Source: Parietichytrium sp. I65-24A (Eukaryota > Sar > Bigyra > Thraustochytrida > Thraustochytriidae). Taken from it: a stretch of DNA of 64,000 bases. The position numbers and the translations under genes are program-made. Below are positions 32,701 to 41,629 of the stretch, piece after piece. Position 1 is the first letter of the stretch. The number at the start of each line of letters is the position of its first letter. Below the pieces are notes generated by a model. The model worked only from the letters and a program-made list of their open reading frames with translations, had not been told where the DNA came from and ran no database searches. The DNA lies in NCBI GenBank assembly GCA_012862575.1, contig BLSF01000015.1:1-64000 (forward strand), read 5' to 3'.

Positions 32701-32781
32701 ATCGTAAATCTGGAAGACGGAACTGCAATTGACCATCACACTTCGCTCCCACACTTTGCCTCGACTTTCAGCCTCAAGTAA
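29701..32781 (+). CDS. Fusion of TrhO-like tRNA uridine hydroxylase (rhodanese) and RluA-family pseudouridine synthase
   Basis: 1026 aa from ATG 29701 (MAQVEEM). Residues ~18-125 match the N-terminal acylphosphatase-like domain of TrhO/TSTD2 ([13 protein letters not shown]). Residues ~160-275 are a rhodanese domain with the active-site loop [10 protein letters not shown], Cys227 and Cys233. A Cys-rich region (~295-345) follows, then another (NPRCRSCGM) at ~417. From ~540 comes a second enzyme. An S4-like segment (GLIRVNNE...[17 protein letters not shown]) is followed by a pseudouridine synthase with HRLDRFTSG (catalytic Asp661) and [17 protein letters not shown]. The second half is closest to Pus9/RIB2/RPUSD2 enzymes that act on tRNA position 32; TrhO acts at U34. 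Both active sites appear intact and the frame is uninterrupted. Confidence 0.93.
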   Translation: MAQVEEMKAENGMEVDSAKFKIVLFYQYADVLEADGDGSTAEPEHLNELESWVRRRCQGLGLTGRVVLSTEGINGNLASRGEEGVNAFCKDLQALKLFQKSDIDFKMDYSENPPFPDLHIQVKKEICSTGSTMPKKLLDEGYGGKHLEPEEFHKVLKEYWGAEAGQKSDDLVVIDVRNNVEFKTGRFAAGEGKEAVNPSTKTFSRWAPDYADKAADELKSKKVLMYCTGGIRCEKASAYLRSIGVEDVSQLKGGIHRYLEKFGSDGYFQGSNFVFDSRTLQTPSGAKVVGKCHECSAPTQTVSCDRCCAVCREPVLVCDDCRVKLYGVYYCDLHQDLKGLYEPFLERFDLPELEKQKEGLLNLLVTKFKATPRRRPVGKQIKRIDEWIARKQEQAKTSQETGKEIKKSKWGSNPRCRSCGMIGPEDLLQAMGRSFTDESVLCRGNCVGFVRESYEDPRTTLDEMNHPDFTAARKSQKRKRTQRSQREFHKRMRDETSQEYESTRYNIVAFPVNEADFKSDNMQMLRCVVPYMFQFQTHVKKRWYGRSLLETYVAEFSGNKREYYRQAINFGLIRVNNEITDPNQILKNGDLITNWVHRHEPPVFYVPATDMIVHESERLLVIDKPASLTIHPSGSFRRNSVTFILAVECGYKQLYPVHRLDRFTSGLLLIAKDAEYAKQITDAMVRKVSTPSSASSMADQDEFHTHIQKAYLARVSGRFPSTRKEMDDLLAKNALLKSPPENLTVTPSLPSTDSVGSEADVPMTAKLSSEEEAYLESVSLRAPGFYFEDGEDAKKGMLDLSLALNEKMKNSSDKHFVLSWPMQQVCQHTGTWRCYNPNEPLPKQSSTVYMQGSPEPKFSMTRFRHLAYDPATDTSLVQCEPVTGRTHQLRVHLAFLGHPILHDPIYGEGGDLFAGKTDRSEDGSDGGALDVKTTISKDEQNDITIMNSQFDQEKITQLKESGDVESLAKALCVSCKEGMDVAFKEVQMRRNGIDLHAYRYIVNLEDGTAIDHHTSLPHFASTFSLK

Positions 32782-33938
32782 AGCTATGCAGTCTCACGTT
32801 TTCTTTCACGGCCACATCACTTACAAAATTTTAAATAATAAAAAATAAAAATAATTGGAATGAAGCTTTTCGGCAGTTGTTACAATTAGTTTTGCGTAAA
32901 AGAAAAAGTCTTCTTCCGACCGCTGACCCAGTCTTTGTCGTCGCATCTGAGTTCCTGAATTCTGAATTTGTTTCTGAATTCTGATGCTTGTCTTGACACT
33001 CTCAACAGATGCACGATGATAAGTCCAACGTTGTAGTTTAGACGAATGTGCTCGCAATATTTTCCTATACACTTGCTAGCGACTCTTCCAGTTGTTGCTA
33101 AATTCTGGCCTGTTTGGACTGTTAGTTTTGTTTTCTCTTCTCCCATTCCCTCATCTAATTTTTGCAACACTTGAAGCTCTCATCGCTTCCCCAAGTCGCA
33201 AGTCGTGCATCATCCAGTACCCTCTCAAGATAGAGAATCTCTTAGGATCATGGATACAGAGACATTTCCTTTCCCAACTACTGTGTCTCAGCTGCATCTG
33301 TAGTAGGCAGATAGAGGCTGAGGTAGAGATAAACCTGAGGACCTACGGCCTCGAGTTTAAGACAATATTAACCAAAACATTAACCGAGCATCGGAGCCTG
33401 AGACGCCCTGAGAATCCCTGAGACTGGAGAGAGAAAGAGTTTGGATTAGCAATTGGTTAGAGAGAGTGAGTACAAGTACAGGCTTCGAGCTCCGACGCTG
33501 TTTTTTTTCAGTTTCGAAAAAGAAAAATTTGCAATGACTGTGTTCACTGAAATGAAATGTTCAATCAATCAAAACTTCAGAATTGGAATTCATGAAAATG
33601 CAACTCATTCATCCAAATTGAAATAATTGAAATTGAAATTGAGATACATTGAACAACCTCAAACTCGAATGAACAAGAGAGACAAGAGAGGCAAGAGAGA
33701 CAAGATATAAAGAGCGTTCATTTGAGCTCTCACTGCGGCTTAGTCACCCAATCCCGACCGCTATCTCGGAGCTCCAAACTCCAATTTGTTCCGTCGTTTC
33801 CTTCCTCAAGCTCCGGGCACATGAGATCACTGTGAGCAAGGTTCACACACTCACTGTCTTTTGTGATCTTTTGTGCGGAGAAGAAGGGTGAGCGGCAGAC
33901 CCTGAATTGGCTTGTTCAGTGAAGAGATAGCGAGCAAG
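32782..33938. other. Intergenic region
   Basis: No supported gene. Contains gaattctga motifs (32955-32985), A/T-rich repeats (33540-33650) and gacaagagag units (33675-33710) ahead of the acyltransferase. Confidence 0.5.
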
Positions 33939-35663
33939 ATGGTGGAGATGGACTCGGAGAAGATCGGAGCACCGGAGGAGGTGGGCGGTGCAGCTGCAGC
34001 AGCTGCCGCTGAGGCGCAGAAGGCGGAGGAGATGCAGGCGCTGGCGCAAATGGAAGGCGACTACGTGAGCCATTACTTTCATGTGGCCGGGAAGAAAGGG
34101 CTCGAGGAAGGGTTCGCGAAACCGGTGCTCACAATTGCGTGGCTGCTCTTCGAGAAGCCGCTCGACATCGAGACCGTTCGCAGGGATGTGATGGGCAAGC
34201 TCGTCCAGAAAGTGGAGCGGCTGCGGGCCAAAGCGGTGCTCCACAAGGGATGGACCTATTTTGAGGAGATACCGCTGGACCAGCTGGACCAGGAGTATCA
34301 TTTTCAGAAGGCCGGAAGCTTCGAGAACGAAAAGGAGTGGTCCGCGTTTCTAAATAAGCTGTCGAGCGAAGGCCTCGACTATGACAAGCCTTTGTGGAGG
34401 TATTTTCTGGTCGACCGGCACCCCTCTGGCAAGGCTGCCGTAATGATCGTGGCGGACCATGCTGAGGCGGACGGCGCGTGCCAAACGGTGGCTCTTCTCA
34501 AGCTGTGTGAGTCCGAAGGCACCAACCCAATGCTGTTGGGCGAGAAGAAAAGCCGCCACGTCACAAAGGGCGAAGAAGGAGCAAAGAAACCCAAGCAGGA
34601 CAAGGACGGCAAGCCGCGACGCCTGACAATGTACGAGCAAGCATTAGCTTTCGTTGATGGCCTCTCGAACCCTATCATAGAGCAAATCACCCCCGGTGAC
34701 CCTGACAACGCTCTAAAGGTGAAGAAATACGAATATCCCCAGGAATGGTCAGTTGCTACGTCGCGGCTGGAGGACAGGATGGACGTGCAGCTCTTTAAAG
34801 ACATCAAGGAACGGGTGCCAGGCACTACCGTCAATGATGTCATGCTCGCGGTTACGGCGCTTTCCATCAAAGAGTACTTCAAGTCCATTGACGACGAGTT
34901 TATGGACACTGGGTACGACATCACCGCCACGTTCCCCGTGAACATTAGGCCCAAAGGGGTGGACTATCTTTCAAAGGAGTGGTTTGGAAATCGCGTTGTC
35001 ATGGAGGCTATGACCTTTCCGATGCACAAGTCCAGGCTGGAGACACTGACCCATTTCCGCGACGAAGTTCGCTCCCTAAAGGCGTCCCCAGAAATTTTGG
35101 TCCGCGATTATCTCACTTCGGCGCTCGGCTTCATGCCCAACTCTGTTCTCGTGCCCCTCGCTGCGGAGGCAGGGTCCGGATATTCCATCATGATTTCGAA
35201 CTTGATTTTCAACTTCGAGACTTTGAATTGCTTCGGACAGGAAATCCTCGACGCAAGCTTCATCGTGCTGTCCCCTCTCGGCTATTACTCCGGAATGGCC
35301 ACCTACAAGGATAAGGTTTCTTGCTCCATCGTGGTCGGGAATAACACGAGCACGGACCCACAAAAGCTATTGGCCATGTACAACAGCGAGCTCAAGGCTC
35401 TGCACAAGGAAGTAATGGCAACTCCCGTCAGAAAGCTTAAGAAGCTCGACCGGCCAAAGCAGCCGCCTGGGCCGCTCATGTTTTTGGCGATTATCGCCCT
35501 CGCAGCAGCCCTTGTCTTGCGGGATCAATTCTGGTTCGCGGTAGCCCTCGTCGTAATCTTCCTCTCCTTCGCATTCGTCCGCTTCAAGGACATTTACAAG
35601 AGCAACACCTCGAACATCGAACAGCCTCAAGCCAATGGGGACAAGCGAACCAAAGAAGACTAG
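33939..35663 (+). CDS. Wax ester synthase / diacylglycerol acyltransferase (WS/DGAT, WSD) family protein
   Basis: Acyl-CoA-dependent transferase of the condensation superfamily, making wax esters or triacylglycerol. 574 aa from ATG 33939 (MVEMDSE). The family active-site motif HHxxxDG reads DHAEADG at residues 173-179; the second, catalytic His (174) is kept while the first is Asp. NDVMLAVTALSIKEYF (~residues 299-314), FPVNIRP and WFGNRV are WSD-typical. A C-terminal DUF1298-like region follows, with YSIMISNLIF and LGYYSGMATYKDKVSCSIVVG. Two membrane spans at residues ~509-548 close the protein, suggesting ER anchoring from the C-terminus. The N-terminus is Ala/Glu-rich. Substrate preference cannot be read from sequence. 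Confidence 0.88.
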   Translation: MVEMDSEKIGAPEEVGGAAAAAAAEAQKAEEMQALAQMEGDYVSHYFHVAGKKGLEEGFAKPVLTIAWLLFEKPLDIETVRRDVMGKLVQKVERLRAKAVLHKGWTYFEEIPLDQLDQEYHFQKAGSFENEKEWSAFLNKLSSEGLDYDKPLWRYFLVDRHPSGKAAVMIVADHAEADGACQTVALLKLCESEGTNPMLLGEKKSRHVTKGEEGAKKPKQDKDGKPRRLTMYEQALAFVDGLSNPIIEQITPGDPDNALKVKKYEYPQEWSVATSRLEDRMDVQLFKDIKERVPGTTVNDVMLAVTALSIKEYFKSIDDEFMDTGYDITATFPVNIRPKGVDYLSKEWFGNRVVMEAMTFPMHKSRLETLTHFRDEVRSLKASPEILVRDYLTSALGFMPNSVLVPLAAEAGSGYSIMISNLIFNFETLNCFGQEILDASFIVLSPLGYYSGMATYKDKVSCSIVVGNNTSTDPQKLLAMYNSELKALHKEVMATPVRKLKKLDRPKQPPGPLMFLAIIALAAALVLRDQFWFAVALVVIFLSFAFVRFKDIYKSNTSNIEQPQANGDKRTKED

Positions 35664-35810
35664 CCCTAAGCATGGAGAAACAACCTCGATGGTGGCTTGT
35701 GAAAAGCTGCTGAGATGCTCGGCGAGATTCGGCTCTTGTGATTGCTCTTGTCCAATAATCAACTCACTGACAATGAAATAAGACGTGACGCAACTTGTCA
35801 AATAATATAT

Positions 35811-36117
35811 TCTTTACTCTTTTCGCGCATTTTTTCTTGAGTTCTGAGTTCTGAATTCTGTTGGTTCGAACAATTGCAGACTCTACTTTCTCAAGATCGC
35901 TCGAGTTAGCTCGTTTTCTTTGCAGTTCTTCACGAATGTTCTTATTGATTCTTTCTTTACTCTTTTCGCACATTTTTTCTTGAGTTCTGAATTTCTGAAT
36001 TCTGAATTATTCTGAATTCTGTTGGTTCGAACAATCGCAGACTCTACTTTCTCAAGATCGCTCGATTTTGCTCGTTTTCTTTGCAGTTCCTCACGAATGT
36101 TCTTATTGATTCTTTTC
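35811..36117. repeat. Tandem duplication, ~145-160 bp unit
   Basis: Copy 1 (35811-35953) and copy 2 (35954-36117) share tctttactcttttcgc, the gaattctg block, gttggttcgaacaa, cagactctactttctcaag and cacgaatgttcttattgatt. Copy 2 has a ~20-bp expansion of the gaattctg block. Each copy carries one heat-shock-element-like TTCACGAATGTTC (copy 2 with one mismatch). Confidence 0.9.
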
Positions 36118-36139
36118 TCTTCTCGGCTCTTCGCGACTC

Positions 36140-36249
36140 TTCAAGAATATTCTTATTTATTCCTTTTCCTTCCAGGTCCTTCCAGAACATTCGCGAATAT
36201 TCGCGATCAGCAATATTTTTATTCTCGAACCTTCTCGAGCCTTCTCGAA
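36140..36249. promoter_or_regulatory. Cluster of heat shock elements upstream of DNAJB
   Basis: Three arrays of alternating TTC/GAA units with exact 2-base spacing, the HSF1 binding pattern. They lie at 36140-36152 (3 perfect units), 36180-36202 (5 perfect units) and 36222-36249 (6 units, 5 perfect). Two further 3-unit elements lie in the duplicated repeat at 35929-35941 and 36090-36102. The cluster is 510-620 bp before the start codon of the DNAJB chaperone gene and should make it heat-inducible. Confidence 0.8.
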
Positions 36250-36660
36250 CTTTTCATCTTCCGCCCCCACCTACCGAAAACCCTAATCAAACATAGTACA
36301 TCTCCCTTCAGTCTTTTCACCCCCAGTTTACCCGCAATTATCCGACGCTGAACAGCACTACCAGCTCTCATAGCCTCTCCTACCCATTCGGACCAAAGTA
36401 CCGGGGAAAGGTGGAACAAGGCCCCTTCTATCTGAAACCATACCCATCATCACTAAGACCGTGAGAATTGTTAAGGACAATTAGCGATAAAACGTAGGAG
36501 TGGCAGGAGAACCGAGTTGCGTTTTGCTTAGGCTGTTTTGGCAATGGCAACAGACCCCAAACTGCAAAAGCGTTCAAGTGCGAAAGAACAAGAGAAGAAA
36601 ATTTGACGGAAAGATCGAGACGCGAAGGTCAAGGGATAAATAGCACAATCTCGATCGACG

Positions 36661-36688
36661 TTGATTGTTGATTGTTGATTGTTGATTG
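36661..36688. repeat. TTGATTG tandem repeat, 7 bp x 4
   Basis: Four adjoining 7-base units, 71 bases before the DNAJB start codon, so probably in its 5' leader. Confidence 0.9.
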
Positions 36689-36758
36689 AATCTGGTTGAT
36701 TCAAAGTGCATAAATACTCTTTGTGTTTTGATTGTGGGAAAGCAGAACCGAAGCGAAA

Positions 36759-37895
36759 ATGGTGCAGGCGTCTTCAAAAGGAAGGGACTTTTACAAGATC
36801 CTGGGCGTGAGCCGCGACGTGGACGAAGCGGCTTTGAAGAAGGCTTACAAGAAGCTGGCCGTGAAGACACATCCGGACAAGACCGGGGGAGATGATACAT
36901 TGTTCAAGGAGGTCGCCGAGGCCTATGCGGTGCTCTCCGACAAGGATAAGCGCGAGGTGTACGACAAATTTGGCGAAGAAGGGCTCCGTGCTGGAATGAG
37001 CGCCGAAGATGCGAAGCGCTATGGAGGAGCTGGCGGAATGCCATCTGGATTCAGCACCGGCGGAGGCGGCGAATTCCACATGCCTGCCGGTTTTGCAGAG
37101 AATTTGTTCGCCCAGTTTTTCGGTGGCGGCGGCGGCGGTGCCAGGGGAGGAAATGGCTTTAGCAGCTTTAGCTTTGGCGGTCCGCAAGGTTTCGGCGGAT
37201 CGCCGCAAGGCGGTCGGCAATTCATGTTTAGCGGAGGTAACCCGATGGGCATGGACATGGACTTTGACGACGATATGCATCATAACCCTAACGAAGGTTT
37301 TGGCGGGTTTGGCGGCCGCGGCTTTCAGCAACAGAGCCCACAGCCTCAATACACCGAGCCAACAAAGAAGCGTCCTCCCATTACCAGGGATGTCAACGTG
37401 GACCTGGAAGATATTTGCCGGGGTGTAACGAAGAGGCTCAAGCTCACCCGCAACCTCTTTGATGACCACTCCAGACAGTACAGCACTGTGGAGAAAACCA
37501 TTGAGATTCCGATCAAGCCGGGCATGAAGGCGGGTGCCAAGTTTACCTTTAAGAACCTTGGAAATGAAGAGCCTGGTTACGAGCCCGCGGACATGGTCTT
37601 TGTCCTCAAGGAGAAGCCACACCCTAGGTTCAAGCGGGAAGGCGATGATCTCGTCACCGTCGCCAACATCTCCCTCAAGCAAGCTCTTACTGGAGGCAAT
37701 GTGACGGTCAAGACTATTCGCGGTAAATCTGTCCGCGTGCCATTTGGCCCACTGGCGGATTCCAACAGCTCAACCATTCTTCCTGAAGAAGGTCTTCCGA
37801 ATCCAAAAACAGGCAAGCTTGGCAGCATGCAGGTCAAGTTCAACATTAAGCTGCCAGAGCAGAACAAGCGTCAAAAATTGGCCTCTGAGTTGTAA
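36759..37895 (+). CDS. DNAJB1: Class B DnaJ/Hsp40 co-chaperone
   Basis: Stimulates Hsp70 ATPase and delivers unfolded clients; cytosolic/nuclear type. 378 aa from ATG 36759 (MVQASSK). J domain at residues 9-77 with the HPD motif intact at 38-40. A Gly/Phe-rich region with Met and Gln spans ~90-200. There is no DnaJ zinc finger, hence class B. Two beta-rich C-terminal client-binding domains at ~205-370 (ITRDVNVDLEDICRGVTKRL, GMKAGAKFTFKNLGNE, FKREGDDL). No signal peptide and no CaaX box. Closest to DNAJB1/4/5 and yeast Sis1. Upstream heat shock elements and its chaperone role agree. Symbol is by similarity. Confidence 0.95.
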   Translation: MVQASSKGRDFYKILGVSRDVDEAALKKAYKKLAVKTHPDKTGGDDTLFKEVAEAYAVLSDKDKREVYDKFGEEGLRAGMSAEDAKRYGGAGGMPSGFSTGGGGEFHMPAGFAENLFAQFFGGGGGGARGGNGFSSFSFGGPQGFGGSPQGGRQFMFSGGNPMGMDMDFDDDMHHNPNEGFGGFGGRGFQQQSPQPQYTEPTKKRPPITRDVNVDLEDICRGVTKRLKLTRNLFDDHSRQYSTVEKTIEIPIKPGMKAGAKFTFKNLGNEEPGYEPADMVFVLKEKPHPRFKREGDDLVTVANISLKQALTGGNVTVKTIRGKSVRVPFGPLADSNSSTILPEEGLPNPKTGKLGSMQVKFNIKLPEQNKRQKLASEL

Positions 37896-38367
37896 GCACC
37901 GCGCAACCCTTATGACCTGATTCCTAGCCGGCCCTGACCTTGTCTCCAGACATTGTCCTGATCATAGTGGCCTGTGCCGCTGTTTGTGTGTATAGTATAG
38001 TAAAATAACAACCGACTTTCTGAATTCTGAATTCCGAATTCTGATTGTGAAAAACAAAAGAAACTCGACCACTAAAACTTCCACCTTCCTTTCCAACTCA
38101 TGTCGCTCATTTCGCACGTCTCGTCTGAGTTTCTGGCCGCGTGCAAAGCCCGGCTCTTACGCTCTTCAGCATCTTTATCATACACCCTAACTTCCAATAG
38201 GGTTTGTTTTCGCTGTACTGCGTGGCTCCACTTGCTCATCATACATGTTCTGTAATTTGCGAAACTATTTTACAAAGTATCAGTTTTCAAAAATCGAAAT
38301 TCAAAAGAACAGCAAATTTAGCAGATTTAACAGCAACGAAACTGAAGATTACTTCAAAAAGACTTTT
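37896..38367. other. Intergenic region
   Basis: Convergent 3' ends of DNAJB and the transposase-like gene. A gaattctgaattccgaattctg patch lies at ~38021-38043. No gene seen. Confidence 0.5.
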
Positions 38368-39465
38368 TCATACTCTCGTTCTTTTCATTACTCTTGGTGC
38401 CTCCAAATCCTCCGAAAGGGTCTGTGTGGCTTGGGCTTCTGGCTTCGGATGCTTCAAAGCAGGAAGCTCGTACTCTCTCATGTACGGATCAACAGGGAAG
38501 CTTATGACAAGATTGGCGAGGTCGGACCTTGGCGTTTGCTCTTGTAAATCAGGAAAGGCGAAATAGGTCTCCACTTCGCGCAAATGTTGGATTTTAACCA
38601 ACTTGATGTCTGAGGTCTCCGATGGCAACTTGGCCAAAAAGCAAACAGAGTCAACGAGGGCACCAAATCCTTCCTCATCTGCAAGGACTGTCTCCTGGGA
38701 ACCCGTGCGCGGTGCAATTTTGCAGACGCCATACGTTCTCCCATGCCCCTTAACTCGGATATGTATGAAGTAGAGCACCAAGAGAAGCTCCTCATCTTTA
38801 GCATCGAAGGCAAATGAGTATGGTAAGGAATTTAACCCGAACATAGATTCAAACGTTGTACCATGCCCACTCGCGTCATCCCAACGACACAAGTCTACGC
38901 TTAATGCAGCAAGACCATTGCAGATCACAAGAGACTTTCGTGCAAAGACATTTTGTATCTGTTTGGCCAGCGTTGAGATATCCCCTATGACTGACTTGCA
39001 TTGGCTCGACATGGCGCGAGCCTTAAGGAATTTCTTGAGCATCAATGCATTCGTAATTCGCTTCTTGGAGATGAGACGCACAGAGGACGGCTGCGGGTAT
39101 TTAAGCTTCTGGAATTCAACGATCAACCTCGCACTGTCTCGCCCAATCTGCCGATCCATCATCTTCTTCCTATGCCTGTCGCGACGTTCGCAGTCTCTAT
39201 CACGAGAGCAATACGAGGTGGCACGATGAAATTGCCCTGCACTGCTCATGTCGGAGACTTGTAAGCTTCCAAAAACCTTGATATTCTCGACAAAGTGTGA
39301 AAGGAGGTGCATCTTCATCGTATGCGGTTGTGAACCCTTTGTTCCGGGTTGAGATATTGCCACATCTGCGATCTTGGTGAAATCAGCGCTGCTGCTGCTG
39401 CTGCTGCTGATGGTTACAGGCTCCATGCTTGGATATAGGCGCCGCTTTCTCCCTTGAAACTTCAT
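38368..39465 (-). CDS. Transposase-like C-terminal fragment (probable mobile-element relic)
   Basis: 365 aa from ATG 39465 to 38368. Residues ~50-115 (MHLLSHFVENIKVFGSLQ...HRATSYCSRD...RKKMMDRQI) resemble the C-terminal part of Plavaka/KDZ-type DNA transposases found in fungi and algae, where a 'fate/His' segment is followed by a basic helix. The later section (ELLLVLYFIHIRV...GVCKIAP...KIQHLREVETYFAFPD) fits the beta-rich tail of the same proteins. The catalytic DDE core would lie upstream and is missing. Reading back from the ATG, the frame continues for 19 protein-like codons (Ala/Glu-rich coil) and then meets TAA, suggesting 5' truncation or a lost exon. No terminal inverted repeats were found. 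Confidence 0.45.
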   Translation of the reverse strand: MKFQGRKRRLYPSMEPVTISSSSSSSADFTKIADVAISQPGTKGSQPHTMKMHLLSHFVENIKVFGSLQVSDMSSAGQFHRATSYCSRDRDCERRDRHRKKMMDRQIGRDSARLIVEFQKLKYPQPSSVRLISKKRITNALMLKKFLKARAMSSQCKSVIGDISTLAKQIQNVFARKSLVICNGLAALSVDLCRWDDASGHGTTFESMFGLNSLPYSFAFDAKDEELLLVLYFIHIRVKGHGRTYGVCKIAPRTGSQETVLADEEGFGALVDSVCFLAKLPSETSDIKLVKIQHLREVETYFAFPDLQEQTPRSDLANLVISFPVDPYMREYELPALKHPKPEAQATQTLSEDLEAPRVMKRTRV

Positions 39466-39655
39466 ATATGCCTCTTCTTCTGCAGCGGCTGCGGCATTTT
39501 CCTCGGCCTCCTTTAGAAGGGCTGATTATTCAAAGAACTCGTTCTGCGACGAGTTTCGCATGGAGACAGCGTGCATAACTTCAGCCAAATTAGAATCTTT
39601 CAGGTACTCAGAAGTACTCAAGCACAGACGCTCATCTTGCCTATCAACTCGAACG

Positions 39656-39799
39656 AACAAAACAACACCACAAAACAACACAAAACAAATCAAATCTCAA
39701 CAACACAAAACAAATCAAATCTCAACAACACAAAACAAAACAAATCAAATCAAATCTCAACAAAACAAAACAAAACAAGACAAAACAAAACAACACTAA
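39656..39799. repeat. A/C-rich tandem repeats (acaacacaaaacaaatcaaatctc units)
   Basis: A ~26-base unit is repeated about three times, then breaks into AAAC runs. It contains almost no G. Immediately upstream of the chaperonin-like gene region. Confidence 0.85.
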
Positions 39800-39899
39800 T
39801 CAAACGCTTTGACAGACCAACGCCTCCAAAACAGCGACCGTAGGCCGTGCGCGTCCAAATTTGCCTCTGATCGAGTGGCATTTGATGGCATTGGGTCGA

Positions 39900-39942
39900 A
39901 CCAGAGAAACCAGAGAAACCAGAGAAACCAGAGAAACCAGAG
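39900..39942. repeat. 9-bp tandem repeat (accagagaa) x ~4.5
   Basis: Perfect copies, ending 28 bases before the start codon at 39971. Confidence 0.95.
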
Positions 39943-39970
39943 ACCGGAGACTATGCTCCGCTGACGCGAG

Positions 39971-41629
39971 ATGCTCCCCAGCCTCAGCTCCGCGGAGGCA
40001 GCCATCCACGGCGCGTGCGCTTCGCTCGAGTCCGCGTGCAGAGCGTCATTCGGCCCGCTGGGCCGCGCGCAATGGGTGTCAGCCGGCAGCGAGGCTGGCA
40101 CGAACAGCAGCATCTCCGACCTGGTCGCGCAAAGCTGGCGCTCCCGATGGTGCGAGCTTGGGGACGGAGAAAGTGGGACTGCTACGGAGCCGGTTTGCAA
40201 GCTGCTGGAACAGCTGGTGGCGGCGCAGACGAAACTGCACGGCGATCATGGGCTCTACGTGAGAATGGTGGCAGCGGGGGTGATCAGAAAAGCGCTCGAG
40301 GAGAATGTTCCCGTACGCGCGGTGCAGGCGGGTGTGAGTCTGGCGATGGAAATGTGCGAGGAGATGCTGGCGCCTGGTGGAGATCTGCACGTGGGCATTG
40401 TGTTGTCGGACTTTGATCGGCTTCGGGATCTGTTGGGGGATTCCATGGCGACAAAGATGGCGGCGATAGTCTCCCGCCAGAAGATTGGCCCGCTAGCTGC
40501 ATTGCTGCTGGAAGGATTCGTGTCGTCCATGAACGCCGTGGACGGGGTCGTCAGCTTGAACGCGAAATTCGTGCTCGAGTGCGGCAAGGCAATACATGAT
40601 TCAGAAGTGCTGCAGCAGACAGTTGTCCTGGACTTGCCATTGGCGCCGCAACATACCAACTACATCATCAGACACCAGCAAAGCGGGCCTTGGCAGGTGC
40701 TAGTATTCGAAAACTCTCTGCTCTTAGACGGGAGGGCCGATAACACAGGCACCAATATCGAACTGGAAGCCACCGAGGGTTGGACCCTTGCAGAGGCCCA
40801 GGCAGAAGCCCTGCTGAAATTGGGGAACGAAATTGTCAAAAGCGGGACGCGAATCGTGTTTTCTCAACGCGTGATCCACCCATGGCTCAAGCAAATGCTG
40901 TTTGAAAAGGAGGTGCTCTGTGTGGACAGGGTTTCGGTTTTGAACATCGCAGCTCTGCAGCAAGTGGCTGGCGCCCCAGTGATTGGAAGCTGGGGTGTGT
41001 TCATGCAACGCGTTCACGACAAGACTCTGTTCGGCGCCTTGGAGAGCATCTGGGTCTTGCGAGCGAGTGGAAGGTACCACCTGTGCATGAAGGGGAGTCT
41101 CATGGCAGCCAAATCTAAACTGTGCACCTTGATCCTCCGCGCTCCAGATCGCTTCGCACTTCAGCAATGGAACTTAGTCGCCAAGCGAACGTTTTCGTAT
41201 CTGAAAAGCTTGGCACAGCAGCCTGCAGTCTGCCGCGGAGCTGGAGCAACGGAGTACACCCTTGCGCAAGCGCTTCGGCGAAAAGCACGGAATATGCAGG
41301 AGCCAACTTCAGTCTTGCGAAGGCACCACATTCAGCGCTCAATGACAATATTCGCGGAGGTATTGGAAGATGTAGCATGTGCATTGCAGCCTTCGTGCAG
41401 GTCTTCGAGCGGAACTACCCGACATGACGTCCTCGAGGCTCTGTCGCAAACGTACCATTCGAATGAGCCTAACGAGAGCTTTGGCTGGAACCCATTCTCG
41501 CAGATGCCATACTCGAAAGACTCAAATCGCCTCCCGTTCGACAGCATTCCGTGCAAACTCTTTGCGCTCAGACTTGCTGCGCAGGCATGCTCTGTCCTCA
41601 TTCGCATCAAGGCCGTGCATTCAACCTGA
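39971..41629 (+). CDS. MKKS: MKKS/BBS6-like divergent chaperonin
   Basis: 552 aa from ATG 39971 (MLPSLSS). Group II chaperonin (CCT) family features are recognisable but eroded: FGPLGR near residue 27, HGDHGLYVRMVAAGVIRKAL (apical/equatorial helix) at ~90-109, and an intermediate-domain block. The most telling part is residues ~300-345, RVIHPWLKQMLFEKEVLCVDRVSVLNIAALQQVAGAPVIGS in outline. It has the HP.LKQ.L, DR+.V and G..PIGS pattern of MKKS (BBS6). The usual CCT ATP-binding GDGTT motif is not visible, as in MKKS/BBS10/BBS12. These proteins help build the BBSome, a ciliary traffic coat, and also have non-ciliary roles. Confidence in 'chaperonin-like' is high, in MKKS orthology moderate. Confidence 0.75.
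   Translation: MLPSLSSAEAAIHGACASLESACRASFGPLGRAQWVSAGSEAGTNSSISDLVAQSWRSRWCELGDGESGTATEPVCKLLEQLVAAQTKLHGDHGLYVRMVAAGVIRKALEENVPVRAVQAGVSLAMEMCEEMLAPGGDLHVGIVLSDFDRLRDLLGDSMATKMAAIVSRQKIGPLAALLLEGFVSSMNAVDGVVSLNAKFVLECGKAIHDSEVLQQTVVLDLPLAPQHTNYIIRHQQSGPWQVLVFENSLLLDGRADNTGTNIELEATEGWTLAEAQAEALLKLGNEIVKSGTRIVFSQRVIHPWLKQMLFEKEVLCVDRVSVLNIAALQQVAGAPVIGSWGVFMQRVHDKTLFGALESIWVLRASGRYHLCMKGSLMAAKSKLCTLILRAPDRFALQQWNLVAKRTFSYLKSLAQQPAVCRGAGATEYTLAQALRRKARNMQEPTSVLRRHHIQRSMTIFAEVLEDVACALQPSCRSSSGTTRHDVLEALSQTYHSNEPNESFGWNPFSQMPYSKDSNRLPFDSIPCKLFALRLAAQACSVLIRIKAVHST

Noticed and set aside
35840-36018. gaattctgaattctg blocks as extra heat shock elements
   Set aside because: The TTC/GAA spacing is one base or zero instead of two, so they do not fit the HSF pattern.
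39900-39942. CRISPR-like array
   Set aside because: Contiguous 9-bp units without spacers, in a eukaryotic genome: a plain tandem repeat.
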